Assembly (NCBI GenBank): GCA_036275915.1 | Contig: DASUCV010000004.1 | Span: 62,001-126,000 of the forward strand | DNA length: 64,000 nucleotides | From: Candidatus Polarisedimenticolaceae bacterium | GTDB lineage: Bacteria; Acidobacteriota; Polarisedimenticolia; Polarisedimenticolales; DASRJG01 | Reading direction: 5' to 3' | In this document: positions 1 through 8,387 of the stretch, one piece after another | How positions within the stretch are numbered: position 1 is the first letter of the stretch | Layout: each line of letters opens with the position of its first letter | Position numbers and translations under genes: made by a program | The notes under the pieces: generated by a model | Seen by the model: the letters and a program-made list of their open reading frames with translations, nothing else | Told to the model about the DNA's origin: nothing | Database searches by the model: none

Positions 1-160
1 GGTCGCCCGGGAGCAGGACGCGGTCCTCGTCGCGAACGGTCTCGTCCCACGCGCGCGCCATCCGCTCGGCGTGATCGGTCCACTCGGGGCCGAAAATGTC
101 CATCGGCTTGGCCCCCGACGTGGAGAGATGAAGATCGGCGATCGCGAAGATCCGCGACAT
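1..160 (-). CDS. metallophosphoesterase, N-terminal part only
   Basis: The first 53 codons of a gene that runs off the left edge of the window. The protein starts MSRIFAIADLHLS and continues to VLLPGD at the edge. D-x-H after a hydrophobic beta strand, followed some 40 residues later by GD, is the start of the calcineurin-like metallophosphoesterase metal site (D8, H10, then D52). These enzymes use two metal ions to cleave phosphoesters; the substrate cannot be told from this fragment. The start is the ATG at 160. It is divergent from the gene at 224, with only 63 bp between them. Confidence 0.75.
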   Translation of the reverse strand, partial: MSRIFAIADLHLSTSGAKPMDIFGPEWTDHAERMARAWDETVRDEDRVLLPGD

Positions 161-223
161 GGCGTCCCGAATGCTAGCAGCGGAATTCGACGTGACCGCC
201 GCCTCCTCGTATCATCTGAAACC

Positions 224-1978
224 GTGCCGCGCCGATTCCTGGTTTCGCTCGCCTTCTCCGCCGGACTGCTCGCCGCGGGAACGACCGCGCTCGCGGCGCC
301 GGATCCGGGACCGCCCCCCAGCGAGGCGGCCCCACCCGCCGACCAGCACCGCGGCCCCGACTACATCGGGGAGGCGGCGTTCGTCGGCGTCGGGACGTTG
401 ACCGTCGTCTATCCCGCCGGTCCGGGTGAGCCGGTCGACGACAACCGGCGCTCGGCGGTCGCCCGGGCGCGATGGCTCACCTCCGCGCACAAGAACAAGG
501 TCGAGGTCGCCGCGGACGACCAGCTCACCGACGAGCAGAAGAAGGGCAACCTCCTGATCCTCGGCTGGTCCAACCGCCTGCTCGGCTCGCCCGGCATTCC
601 GCGCCCGTTCACGCACGACGAGACCGGCACACGCTTCGTCGGCGTCGTCGAGCCGAACCCCGGCGTCGACCTGCTCTTCTTCAACCGCAACCCGCTCAAC
701 TGGCCCTCGTTCCTCGTCTTCTGGTCGCGCATCGACCCCGAGCGCGATCGCTCGCAGCCGGTGCCGCGGATCGGCTCCGATTGGGCGATGTACCGCGATT
801 ACCAGCCGATCCGCCAAGGGATGTTCAAGCCGGGGCAATTCTGGCCGCCGCAGCGCGACCCCACGGCCGAGGCCGATCACAGTAGCGGCGACGGTCTCCC
901 CGCGGCGCGCCGCGGCACCTTCGATTCCGCCCGCTACCACATCGTCTACGACGCGAAGAAGATCCCCGACGCGGAGATCAAGGCGATCGCCGACGCGCGC
1001 GAGACCGCGCTCACGAAGGCGATCGAAGCGGTCGGCGCTCCTCCCGAAGGGTTCAAGATCTACCTCGTCGTCTACGAGGACGAGACCTCGAAACGGGATG
1101 CCACCGGGATCGGCGATCCCACGCATTCCGTCCTCCCGACCCACGAGATCTACATGGTGCGGCGCTTCGCGCGCTCGACGAATCCCCACGAGGAGATCCA
1201 CGTGGTCGGGCGCGCCGTGCTCGGTCCCTGTTTCTCGACCGCGCTCTACGAGGGCTACGCGCTGTCGCTCGACAACCTGTGGCGCGGCTACGACATGCCG
1301 ATGCACGCCGCGATGCTGCGGCGCGCGAGCAAGCTGCCCGGTCCGTCGGTGCTCCTGGACGAGGAGCGCCTGCGCGCGCTGCCCGACGAGATCGCGCTGC
1401 CCGCGTCCGGCGTCTTCGTGACCTGGCTCCGCGAGACGTACGGCCCGGGCGTGGTCAAGAAGGTCTACGGATGGAGCGACGGCCAGGTCGCGACCTTCGC
1501 GTCCCGCCTCGGCACGACCGAGGACGCCATGGCCACGGCGTTCGCCACTTGGGCCGACGGCAAGGTCGTCGCCATGAAGTCGTCACTCGAATTCATGGAC
1601 GCCGAGGACGAGGCGAAGGAGAAGCAGCTCGTCAGCGACTGGCCGGGGATGAGCGCGGCGCTCAAGAAGGCGCTCGTCGCGAAGCCGGGCGATCCGCAGA
1701 CTCTTTTCAACCTCGCGTCGGCCCAGATGCGCGCGGACGATCTCCCTGGCGCCGAAGCGTCGCTCAAGGCTCTTCTGACGGAGACGCTTCCCGCCGACTC
1801 GTCGCGCTTCCTGGCGTTCGGCCACTACCAGCTCGGGCGCGTCTACGACCTCGGGGGACGGCGCAAGGCCGCGCTCGCCGAGTACGACGCCGTGCTCGCG
1901 CTCCCCGACGACCACGGTTCGCACGACCTCGCGCGCCAGCGCAAGGAATCGCCCGCGACGAAGGAGCAGCTCGAGTAG
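224..1978 (+). CDS. secreted HExxH metalloprotease-like protein with C-terminal TPR
   Basis: A 584-residue protein starting at GTG 224, chosen because it opens directly on a signal peptide (VPRRFLVSLAFSAGLLAAG, Ala-rich cleavage region near residue 25); an upstream in-frame start at 71 would overlap the divergent phosphoesterase. Residues 322-326 are HEEIH, an HExxH zinc motif, and 17 residues later the ALYEGYA segment (E343) sits where gluzincin peptidases of the MA type carry the third zinc ligand. The last ~100 residues look like TPR helices (LFNLASAQMRADDLPGAEASL). Peptidase function is inferred from the motif only. It ends 3 bp before the stop of the convergent sensor kinase. Confidence 0.65.
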   Translation: MPRRFLVSLAFSAGLLAAGTTALAAPDPGPPPSEAAPPADQHRGPDYIGEAAFVGVGTLTVVYPAGPGEPVDDNRRSAVARARWLTSAHKNKVEVAADDQLTDEQKKGNLLILGWSNRLLGSPGIPRPFTHDETGTRFVGVVEPNPGVDLLFFNRNPLNWPSFLVFWSRIDPERDRSQPVPRIGSDWAMYRDYQPIRQGMFKPGQFWPPQRDPTAEADHSSGDGLPAARRGTFDSARYHIVYDAKKIPDAEIKAIADARETALTKAIEAVGAPPEGFKIYLVVYEDETSKRDATGIGDPTHSVLPTHEIYMVRRFARSTNPHEEIHVVGRAVLGPCFSTALYEGYALSLDNLWRGYDMPMHAAMLRRASKLPGPSVLLDEERLRALPDEIALPASGVFVTWLRETYGPGVVKKVYGWSDGQVATFASRLGTTEDAMATAFATWADGKVVAMKSSLEFMDAEDEAKEKQLVSDWPGMSAALKKALVAKPGDPQTLFNLASAQMRADDLPGAEASLKALLTETLPADSSRFLAFGHYQLGRVYDLGGRRKAALAEYDAVLALPDDHGSHDLARQRKESPATKEQLE

Positions 1979-1981
1979 CGG

Positions 1982-3859
1982 CTACGCCGCTTCGCGCGCC
2001 GACGGGAGCACGAGCGTGAACGTCGCTCCCTGGCCCGCGTCCGAGCGGTACCAGACGCTTCCGCCGTGCGCTTCGGCGATCATGCGGACGAGCGGGAGCC
2101 CGAGGCCCGACCCTCCCGGCTTCGTCGTCACCCTCGTGTCGAAGAGCTTTTCCGCGAGCTCCTGGGGCAGCCCCGGCCCGCTGTCGGTCACGCTCACGCG
2201 GACGAGCCCGCCCGAGGCGCCGACGTGGAGGACGACACGGCCTCCTTGCGGCATCGCCTGGATCGCGTTGAGCACGAGGTTCAAGACCGCTTGCTGGAGA
2301 CGGTCGGGAACACCGAAGACCGGCGGGAGCTCGCCGTCCGATTCGAGGCGGAGGTCGACACGCGCCTTCATCGCCGCGTAGGAGAGGAGCTGCATGACGC
2401 GCTTGCACGTGTCGCGCACGTCGACTTCGGCGGGCTCCGGGGCCGAGCGGAGGAGGCCGAGGTAGTTGTTGAGGAGCTCGGTGAGCCGGCGCGTCTCTTC
2501 CTGGATCGTGTGGAGCGACTCGGACATCGCCCGCCGAGACGGGAGGGCCGTCGCCTCGCCGACGTACTGCTGAACGACGCCGGCGTTCAGGCCGATCGAG
2601 TGGAGCGGATTCCGGATCTCATGCGCGAGCGATCCCGCGAGGTGCGCCAGGACGGCGAATCGGCCCGCCTCGAGCAGATGCGCTTCGACCTTCTGGAGCG
2701 TACCGAGATCCCGTAGGAGGACGAGCGTTCCCGAGGCCCCGGGCCGCGGCTCGAACGGGACCTCCGTGACCTGAACGGGCGTCGGCTCTCCCCCGTCCCG
2801 GACGATCTCGACCCCGCGCGCGGGATGAACCGACCCGGCCGACCAGCCGATCGCCAGCTCCGGATGGCGTGCGAGCGCATCCTTGATCGCGGCATCGTCC
2901 GCTCCCTCCGCGGGAACGCCGAGGATGCGCAGCGCCGCCGCGTTCCAGGCGACGGGCCGTCCCCTCTCGTCGATCGCGAGCATGCCCTCTTCGAGAGACT
3001 GCGAAAGGGTCGCGAGGAGCGCTTCCCGCTCGCGGCCTCGCGAGTCGAGCGCCTCGAGCCGGCCCCCCATCTCGTTGATCGCCGACACCGCCGATTCGAG
3101 CCCGCTTCCGAGACCGAGGCGCTCCGCATCGAGCCGCCCGCGGAAGCCGCCCGCGCGGAATTTCGTGAGCGCACGATCGAGGCGGCGTACCGGAACCGCC
3201 GTGATGGCCGCCATGAGCAAGCCCGAGGCGACGCCGACGAGGAGAAAGATGAAGAGCGGCCTCATCGAGTCGGTCGCCGAGACCGAAGGCGGCTGCAGGC
3301 GCGGAAGCCGCTGGAGGAGCGCGTTGTCGGGTTCGAAGTCGAGGAGCAACGATCCGAGACGCCGTCTCGGTCCGGTCGCGTTCGGCGGGTCGTCGAAGAC
3401 CGGCACCATGACGCGGGTGAACGCTCCGCCCTGCGGCTTCTCGATCAGCTGCCGGACGACCTGGTCGGAGGCGAAGAGCGACGATCGCTCCGGTCCGGTG
3501 AACGCGAGATCGACCACGCTCGGATCGTTCGCGTATTGGATCCTCTTGTCCCGGTCGACGACGAGGAACGACCGGATGCTCGGAATCTCTCGAAGGATCG
3601 CGTTCAAGCCCATGACGATGCGATCGCCGTCGCGGTCCTTGACCTCCGGCTCGCGCTCCAGGCGAAGGAGAAGGGCGCGCGCGATCTCGTTCGCGGTCCC
3701 CTCGAAGAGCTGCTCGGCCGGTCGCGTCGCGAGGCTCTGCTCCCAGCTGCGGTAGTAGGTCTGGAACGACTCCCGCACCATGACGAAGGCCAGGGCGCCG
3801 ACCCCCACCGTGAACGCCGCATTGAGGACGAAAATGCGGAGGGAGAGCGGGACCCTCAC
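1982..3859 (-). CDS. membrane sensor histidine kinase, NtrB/AtoS-like
   Basis: A 625-residue kinase beginning at GTG 3859, which overlaps the stop of the upstream response regulator by 4 bp (GTGA). Visible order: transmembrane helix about 6-28, an extracytoplasmic sensor region about 29-198, second transmembrane helix 200-223, a HAMP-like linker, a PAS domain about 285-385, the HisKA H-box LAHEIRNP with phospho-acceptor H413, N-box N531, G1 DSGPG (559-563) and G2 GSGLGL near 583-588. It should autophosphorylate and pass phosphate to the NtrC-type regulator encoded just upstream. The sensed signal is unknown. Confidence 0.92.
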   Translation of the reverse strand: MRVPLSLRIFVLNAAFTVGVGALAFVMVRESFQTYYRSWEQSLATRPAEQLFEGTANEIARALLLRLEREPEVKDRDGDRIVMGLNAILREIPSIRSFLVVDRDKRIQYANDPSVVDLAFTGPERSSLFASDQVVRQLIEKPQGGAFTRVMVPVFDDPPNATGPRRRLGSLLLDFEPDNALLQRLPRLQPPSVSATDSMRPLFIFLLVGVASGLLMAAITAVPVRRLDRALTKFRAGGFRGRLDAERLGLGSGLESAVSAINEMGGRLEALDSRGREREALLATLSQSLEEGMLAIDERGRPVAWNAAALRILGVPAEGADDAAIKDALARHPELAIGWSAGSVHPARGVEIVRDGGEPTPVQVTEVPFEPRPGASGTLVLLRDLGTLQKVEAHLLEAGRFAVLAHLAGSLAHEIRNPLHSIGLNAGVVQQYVGEATALPSRRAMSESLHTIQEETRRLTELLNNYLGLLRSAPEPAEVDVRDTCKRVMQLLSYAAMKARVDLRLESDGELPPVFGVPDRLQQAVLNLVLNAIQAMPQGGRVVLHVGASGGLVRVSVTDSGPGLPQELAEKLFDTRVTTKPGGSGLGLPLVRMIAEAHGGSVWYRSDAGQGATFTLVLPSAREAA

Positions 3860-5262
3860 AGCTCGAACTTCTTGACCTTGTTGTGCATGGTCTTGAGCGA
3901 GATGCCCAGGATCTTCGCGGCACGGGTCTTGTTGCCATTCGTGTGGGACAGCGTCTGGCGGATCATCTCGCGCTCGGCGTCGTCCATCGTCGCGCCGACC
4001 GGGAGCGAGACGACGTCGGCGTTCGAGGCGACCGCCTGAGGCGCGGACTCGGCCGACGCAGGCGAGACCTGGACCCGCGAGGCGCCCGCTCGTTGGACCT
4101 CGATCGGCAGATGCTGCGGGAGGATCGGGCGCCCGCCGGCGAGGAGCGCCGCGCGCTCGATCGAATTCTTCAGCTCGCGAATGTTCCCGGGCCAGGTGTG
4201 AGCGCACAGCAACTCGAGCGCGCGGGGATCCATCGGAGAGACGGGCGTCCCGTTGCGCGCCGCGTATTCCTCCGCGAAGTAGCGCGCGAGCATCGGAACG
4301 TCCTCGCCGCGCTCGCGGAGCGGAGGCAGCACGATGGTGAACACGTTCAGCCGGTAATAGAGATCCTCGCGAAGCTTCCCTTCCGCCATCGCCGTCATCG
4401 GATCGCGGTTCGTCGCGGTGAGCACCCGCACGTCCGACTCGATGACGTCCCTCCCGCCGACGCGGCGGAACTTCTGCTCCTGGAGGACGCGGAGCAGCTT
4501 TGCCTGGAGGAGCTCGTCCATCTCGGAGATCTCGTCGAGGAAGAGCGTTCCGCGGTGCGCCATCTCGAAGCAGCCGATCTTGCGCTGCATGGCGCCCGTG
4601 AACGCGCCCCTCTCGTGTCCGAAGATCTCGCTCTCGAGGAGCGTCGCCGGGATCGCCGCGCAGTTGATCGCGACGAACTCGTTCTTCTTGCGCGGCGAGA
4701 GATCGTGGAGCGTCTGAGCGACGAGCTCCTTGCCTGTCCCGCTCTCGCCCACGATGAGCACCGAGAGGGTCGACGGCGCAACCTGTTCGATCTGACGATA
4801 GACCGCCCGGATCGCCTCGGACCCGCCGCGTAGCCTGCCGAAGGCTCCGCGCTCGCGCAGCTCGGCGCGCAGGCGCCGGTTCTCGTTCATCAGCTCGCGG
4901 GTCCCGGCGAACTTCTCGAGGAGGATCTTCAGCCGCCCGGGCTCGACCGGCTTCTCGAGGAAGTCGAGCGCGCCGAGCTTCACCGCCTCGACCGCGGCCT
5001 CGATCGTTCCCTGGCCGGAGAACACGATGACCGGGATCCCGTGCTGCTCCCGGAGCTGCCGGACGAACTCGAGACCGTCGATCCCCGGCATCACGAGGTC
5101 GGTGATGATCGCGCTGGGGCGATCCCGCTCGATCCGGGTCAGCGCTTCGTCCGCCGACGACGCCGCCGCGGACTCGTACCCCCAGGCCTCGAGGAGCCGG
5201 CGGAGCCCTTCGCGGGCCCCGGATTCGTCATCTACGACAAGGATTCGGTCGCCCATCGCCAT
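3856..5262 (-). CDS. sigma-54-dependent response regulator, NtrC family
   Basis: 468 residues in three domains. The receiver (1-120) has acidic pocket D11/D12, phospho-acceptor D55 and K104. The AAA+ domain has Walker A GESGTGKE (172-179), the sigma-54 contact loop GAFTGA (219-224) and Walker B FLDE (241-244). A Fis-type helix-turn-helix fills the last ~40 residues. The intact GAFTGA loop shows that it can open sigma-54 promoters. It is coupled to the kinase at 1982-3859. Start is ATG 5262; a second ATG two codons later (MGDRIL) is equally possible. A sigma-54 promoter lies upstream at 5540-5555, with a small membrane-peptide gene between. Confidence 0.95.
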   Translation of the reverse strand: MAMGDRILVVDDESGAREGLRRLLEAWGYESAAASSADEALTRIERDRPSAIITDLVMPGIDGLEFVRQLREQHGIPVIVFSGQGTIEAAVEAVKLGALDFLEKPVEPGRLKILLEKFAGTRELMNENRRLRAELRERGAFGRLRGGSEAIRAVYRQIEQVAPSTLSVLIVGESGTGKELVAQTLHDLSPRKKNEFVAINCAAIPATLLESEIFGHERGAFTGAMQRKIGCFEMAHRGTLFLDEISEMDELLQAKLLRVLQEQKFRRVGGRDVIESDVRVLTATNRDPMTAMAEGKLREDLYYRLNVFTIVLPPLRERGEDVPMLARYFAEEYAARNGTPVSPMDPRALELLCAHTWPGNIRELKNSIERAALLAGGRPILPQHLPIEVQRAGASRVQVSPASAESAPQAVASNADVVSLPVGATMDDAEREMIRQTLSHTNGNKTRAAKILGISLKTMHNKVKKFEL

Positions 5263-5343
5263 TCCAACACCGATCGCGGGGAGTTTCAGTGTGCCACGCC
5301 CCCGGCCGGACGACCATGTAAAAGCTACGGACCAGCCCCAGAA

Positions 5344-5454
5344 TTAGCGGAGTTTCGACATGATCCTGAGAAGGAGGGAAAGGAAGAGGGATGCCGTCCC
5401 CAACGCCGCCCCAACGCTCAGTACGATCGACCCCACGAGGAGCAGAAGCTGCAT
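5344..5454 (-). CDS. 36-residue single-pass membrane peptide
   Basis: A short gene with ATG at 5452-5454 and TAA at 5344-5346. An AAGGAG ribosome binding site lies 7 bases before the ATG, better than those of most long genes here. The product starts MQLLLLVGSIVLS, stays hydrophobic for about 29 residues and ends RIMSKLR, so it looks like one membrane helix with a short basic cytoplasmic tail. It lies between a sigma-54-type promoter and the NtrC-family regulator gene (82 bp downstream, same strand). Function is unknown; it could be a target or a feedback partner of the two-component system. Confidence 0.6.
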   Translation of the reverse strand: MQLLLLVGSIVLSVGAALGTASLFLSLLLRIMSKLR

Positions 5455-5654
5455 GTTTCGACTCCTTGGGAACCGGAACCCGTCGGCCCCGGCCCGAGTG
5501 GTCGTCTCCTGACAGGTCTCAGGCCGGGCTCAACATAGTTGCAATACAGTTGCCATTCAAGCTCGATAATTTTCATGCTTTATCGCGACTCGTCGGCGGA
5601 GACTTAGCAGGGGTATATTCCCGCCTTCATGCCCCCCACTCAGGTTCAGAAGCG
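5455..5654. other. divergent intergenic region
   Basis: This 200-bp gap separates the minus-strand membrane-peptide/regulator/kinase genes from the plus-strand cytochrome gene. It holds the sigma-54 promoter at 5540-5555 and an A+T-rich stretch at 5530-5620 that stands out from its surroundings. I found no convincing sigma-70 promoter for the cytochrome gene, although TATATT at about 5614 could be a -10 box. Confidence 0.5.
5540..5555 (-). promoter_or_regulatory. sigma-54 (-24/-12) promoter
   Basis: Read on the minus strand this is TGGCAACTGTATTGCA, with GG and GC separated by exactly 10 bases and both TGGCA and TTGCA cores present. It differs from the RpoN consensus (TGGCACG-N4-TTGCA) at two bases. 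The predicted start near 5529 lies 75 bp before the 36-residue membrane peptide and 267 bp before the NtrC-type regulator. Confidence 0.65.
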
Positions 5655-7601
5655 GTGATCCGGTCACTTTTTCGTTTCGCGATGGCCGGAGCCTCCGCCG
5701 CCGTCTTGTGTCTTTCATGCTCGGGGCCCAGCCACGAATCGGCACCCGTGGCGGCGGTCGGAGCCGGTGGGGCGGGCGGGCGCTTCGTCGGATCCGAGGC
5801 GTGTCGCTCGTGCCACGCCAGCGAGTACGCCGCGTGGTCGGGGAGCCGCCATCGCAGCGCGATGCGCATCCCCGCACCGGGCGAGAAGATCGCCCTCGCA
5901 TCCGCTCCCTCCTCGCCGTTCCGGTTGGATTCGGACGGCGCGGTCGAAGGGCCCGGTGAGAACGGCGGGGCCGTCCGTGGCCGCGTCGCCTTCCTGCTCG
6001 GCGGCAAGCACCGCGAAGACGTCGTCGTTCGACTCGAAGACGGGCGCCTTCAGGTGTTCCCCTGGTCGTGGGACGCCGATCGATCGGCGGCGTTCCGTCC
6101 GCTCGAGGCACTCGCCGGCGGCAGCTCTCCGCCGGCCGACGCCATCGACTTCTGGACCCGCGCGGGCCGGAGCGCCCCGCTCGCGTGTTACGGCTGTCAT
6201 GCGACCGGGCAGACGCTGACCGCCGCGGGGAAGACGCCGGGAGGCATGACGATCCCAGCCACACGCTGGATCGAGCCCGGGGTCGGTTGCGAAGGGTGTC
6301 ACGGACCGGGAGGCCCCCACCTCGAAGCGGCTCGCGCGAAGGCGGCGACCGCGGGGACGATGAAACTCGCGCGCGCGGACGGGAGCGTCGACGCCTGCGC
6401 GGCCTGTCACGGCCTTCGCGACGTGCTGCCCTCGCCATTCGGGGACGAGCCGGCGCATCGTTATGGCGCGCCGCTCTACGAAGCGGCCGATCCCTTGCTG
6501 ACGGTACCGTCGAACTTCGAGTTCCACGAGCCGTTCTTCGGCGATCTCCGGCCGGCGACCTACCAGCAGGAAGCGGTCGCCTTCGCCCAGTCCGGATGCG
6601 CGCGCCGCGGCGGCTTGACCTGCTCGGGATGTCATGACGTGCACTCGGGAACGCTGCGGCCCGACGCCGGCGATTCCCTGTGCGCCAAGTGCCACAAGGC
6701 GATCGCCGACGCAGGCCGCGGCCACACGCTTCATGCGCCCGGCTCCCCGGGCGGGCGCTGCATCGACTGTCACATGGCGGCGATCGTCCGCGGTCCGGCA
6801 TCGTCTTCCGCGCGCGACCACTCGATGGCGCCGCCGACCGCTTCTGCCGGACATATCCCCGCCGCATGCGCATCGTGCCACGCGAGCGGCGGCAAGCTCG
6901 ACGCGATCGCGGCGGCGTGGAAGAAGATGCCCGACGGCAAGGCCGCGGCGTGGCGACGGGGAATCGGCGATGCCGTCGACGGCGCCGAGACCGACGCCGG
7001 CACCGACGCTCTCCTCCGTGCCGTGTCCGATGACGGCAACGGTTGGTTCGTGCGCTGGTCTGCGCTCCGGAGAATCGTCACCGCTTCGACGCCGCGCCGC
7101 ACCGAGCCGATGGCCGAGGTACTGAAGCGAACCCTCTCCGACCCGAATCCCGCGCTCCGGCGCGAAGCGGCACGCGCGCTCGGCCGATTCGGCCGCCCGC
7201 AGGAGTTCGAGGCGCTCGTCAAGGCGACGAACGATCCCGACCCGTGGACCGCGCTCGCCGCGGCGGTCGCGCTCGGGAGGCTCGGAGCACCCGATACCGG
7301 CACGCGCTTCCCCGAAGTCCTCAAGCGGCCCGATCTCGTCCTCGATGCGCGGGCCCAGTTCGCCTACGGGCACGCCCTCCTTCTCGCGCGCAATTGGGTG
7401 CGGGCGGAATCGGTTCTCGAGCGCGCGCTCGAAATGAACCCGATGATGGTCGGCGCGATCAGCGATCTCGGCCTCAGCCTGCGCGCTCAGGGGAAACGCG
7501 ACCAGGCCGACGCCGCCTGGAAGACCGCCCTCGAGATCAACCCGCGCTTCGAGTCGGCCCGGCAGAACCTCGAGAAGGGCTCGTCCGCCGCCTCCGAGTA
7601 G
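5655..7601 (+). CDS. octaheme c-type cytochrome with HEAT and TPR repeats
   Basis: 648 residues from GTG 5655; ATG 5682 is an alternative. A signal sequence ends in a CLSCSG stretch that may be a lipobox. Eight CxxCH heme-binding motifs follow: CRSCH, CYGCH, CEGCH, CAACH, CSGCH, CAKCH, CIDCH and CASCH. After residue ~430 the protein changes to HEAT-like repeats (NPALRREAARALGRFG) and then TPR helices (LERALEMNPMMVGAISDLG). It should be an exported electron-transfer protein whose repeats could dock a partner. Similar multiheme-TPR proteins exist in Acidobacteria-like genomes, but their redox partner is not defined. Its stop directly abuts that of the convergent PHP gene. Confidence 0.88.
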   Translation: MIRSLFRFAMAGASAAVLCLSCSGPSHESAPVAAVGAGGAGGRFVGSEACRSCHASEYAAWSGSRHRSAMRIPAPGEKIALASAPSSPFRLDSDGAVEGPGENGGAVRGRVAFLLGGKHREDVVVRLEDGRLQVFPWSWDADRSAAFRPLEALAGGSSPPADAIDFWTRAGRSAPLACYGCHATGQTLTAAGKTPGGMTIPATRWIEPGVGCEGCHGPGGPHLEAARAKAATAGTMKLARADGSVDACAACHGLRDVLPSPFGDEPAHRYGAPLYEAADPLLTVPSNFEFHEPFFGDLRPATYQQEAVAFAQSGCARRGGLTCSGCHDVHSGTLRPDAGDSLCAKCHKAIADAGRGHTLHAPGSPGGRCIDCHMAAIVRGPASSSARDHSMAPPTASAGHIPAACASCHASGGKLDAIAAAWKKMPDGKAAAWRRGIGDAVDGAETDAGTDALLRAVSDDGNGWFVRWSALRRIVTASTPRRTEPMAEVLKRTLSDPNPALRREAARALGRFGRPQEFEALVKATNDPDPWTALAAAVALGRLGAPDTGTRFPEVLKRPDLVLDARAQFAYGHALLLARNWVRAESVLERALEMNPMMVGAISDLGLSLRAQGKRDQADAAWKTALEINPRFESARQNLEKGSSAASE

Positions 7602-8387
7602 CTACTCGCCGCCCCTCAGCCAGCGCGAGAGGATCGATCGCTTCGGCGGCGGGGGCGGTGGCGGCAGCTCGGGATCGCGCGCCTCGAGGAACGCCTGCGG
7701 CACATCGGTGGCCATCTTGAGCGCGTGCGCGTCGCCGATCCAGCCGGCGATGCGGGCGACGGCGTCGTTCAGCACCGGAGGACGGCCGCGCGTGTTGTGA
7801 GCGTCCGACGCGACAACGTGCACGAGACCCTTGCGGACCAGCTCTTCGGAAAACTCCTCGATCGACTCCCCGAAGACGCCGAGGACCGAGCCGGTCGTGA
7901 TCTGACCGAATGCGCCCAGACGAAGAACCGCCTCGTAGCGCTTCACGTCCTCCTGGAAATAACGGATGCGCTCCGGATGCGCGAAGAGCACCTGGAGGCC
8001 GGCGAGGCGCATCTGGAAGACCAGGTTCTCGAGATCGACGGGATATTGGCTCATCGAGAGCTCGAAGAGGACGGTCTTCCCATTGTCCGCGAGCGTCGGC
8101 GCGTGCCGGCTCTTGACCCGTTCGATCAGGTCGGAGCAGACGTGGACTTCGGCGCCGGGCAGCACGACGACGTCGACGGCCGCTTCGCGGAGCGCGGCGT
8201 TGAGAGCGCGGACGCCTTCGAGCACCTGCTCCCGCGGGTTCATGTAGAAGCCGTCGCGGTAGTGCGGTGTCGCGACGATCGTCCGCGTGCCCGCCTGGAC
8301 GGCGACGCGGGCGAAGTCGATCGCGGCCTCGAGCGTCGGAACGCCGTCGTCGACCCCCGGCAGGATGTGCGTGTGGAGATCGATCAC
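7602..8387 (-). CDS. PHP-domain tyrosine-protein phosphatase, CpsB/YwqE type
   Basis: 261 residues, starting at GTG 8387 in a 4-bp GTGA overlap with the gpsA stop. It opens VIDLHTHILPGVDDGVP, the HxH metal motif and DDG of the PHP phosphatases, and continues with VATPHY and later FAHPER and ASDAHN, further metal-ligand segments. Family members such as YwqE and CpsB dephosphorylate the tyrosine kinases that control capsule or exopolysaccharide export, and the length matches (about 255). A Pro-rich stretch near the C-terminus is a local addition. No polysaccharide genes are nearby, so the partner kinase must be elsewhere. Confidence 0.85.
   Translation of the reverse strand: MIDLHTHILPGVDDGVPTLEAAIDFARVAVQAGTRTIVATPHYRDGFYMNPREQVLEGVRALNAALREAAVDVVVLPGAEVHVCSDLIERVKSRHAPTLADNGKTVLFELSMSQYPVDLENLVFQMRLAGLQVLFAHPERIRYFQEDVKRYEAVLRLGAFGQITTGSVLGVFGESIEEFSEELVRKGLVHVVASDAHNTRGRPPVLNDAVARIAGWIGDAHALKMATDVPQAFLEARDPELPPPPPPPKRSILSRWLRGGE

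Noticed and set aside
71-223. A longer start for the HExxH protein at 71
   Set aside because: The extra 51 residues are Arg-rich, precede an obvious signal peptide and lie antisense to the start of the metallophosphoesterase gene.
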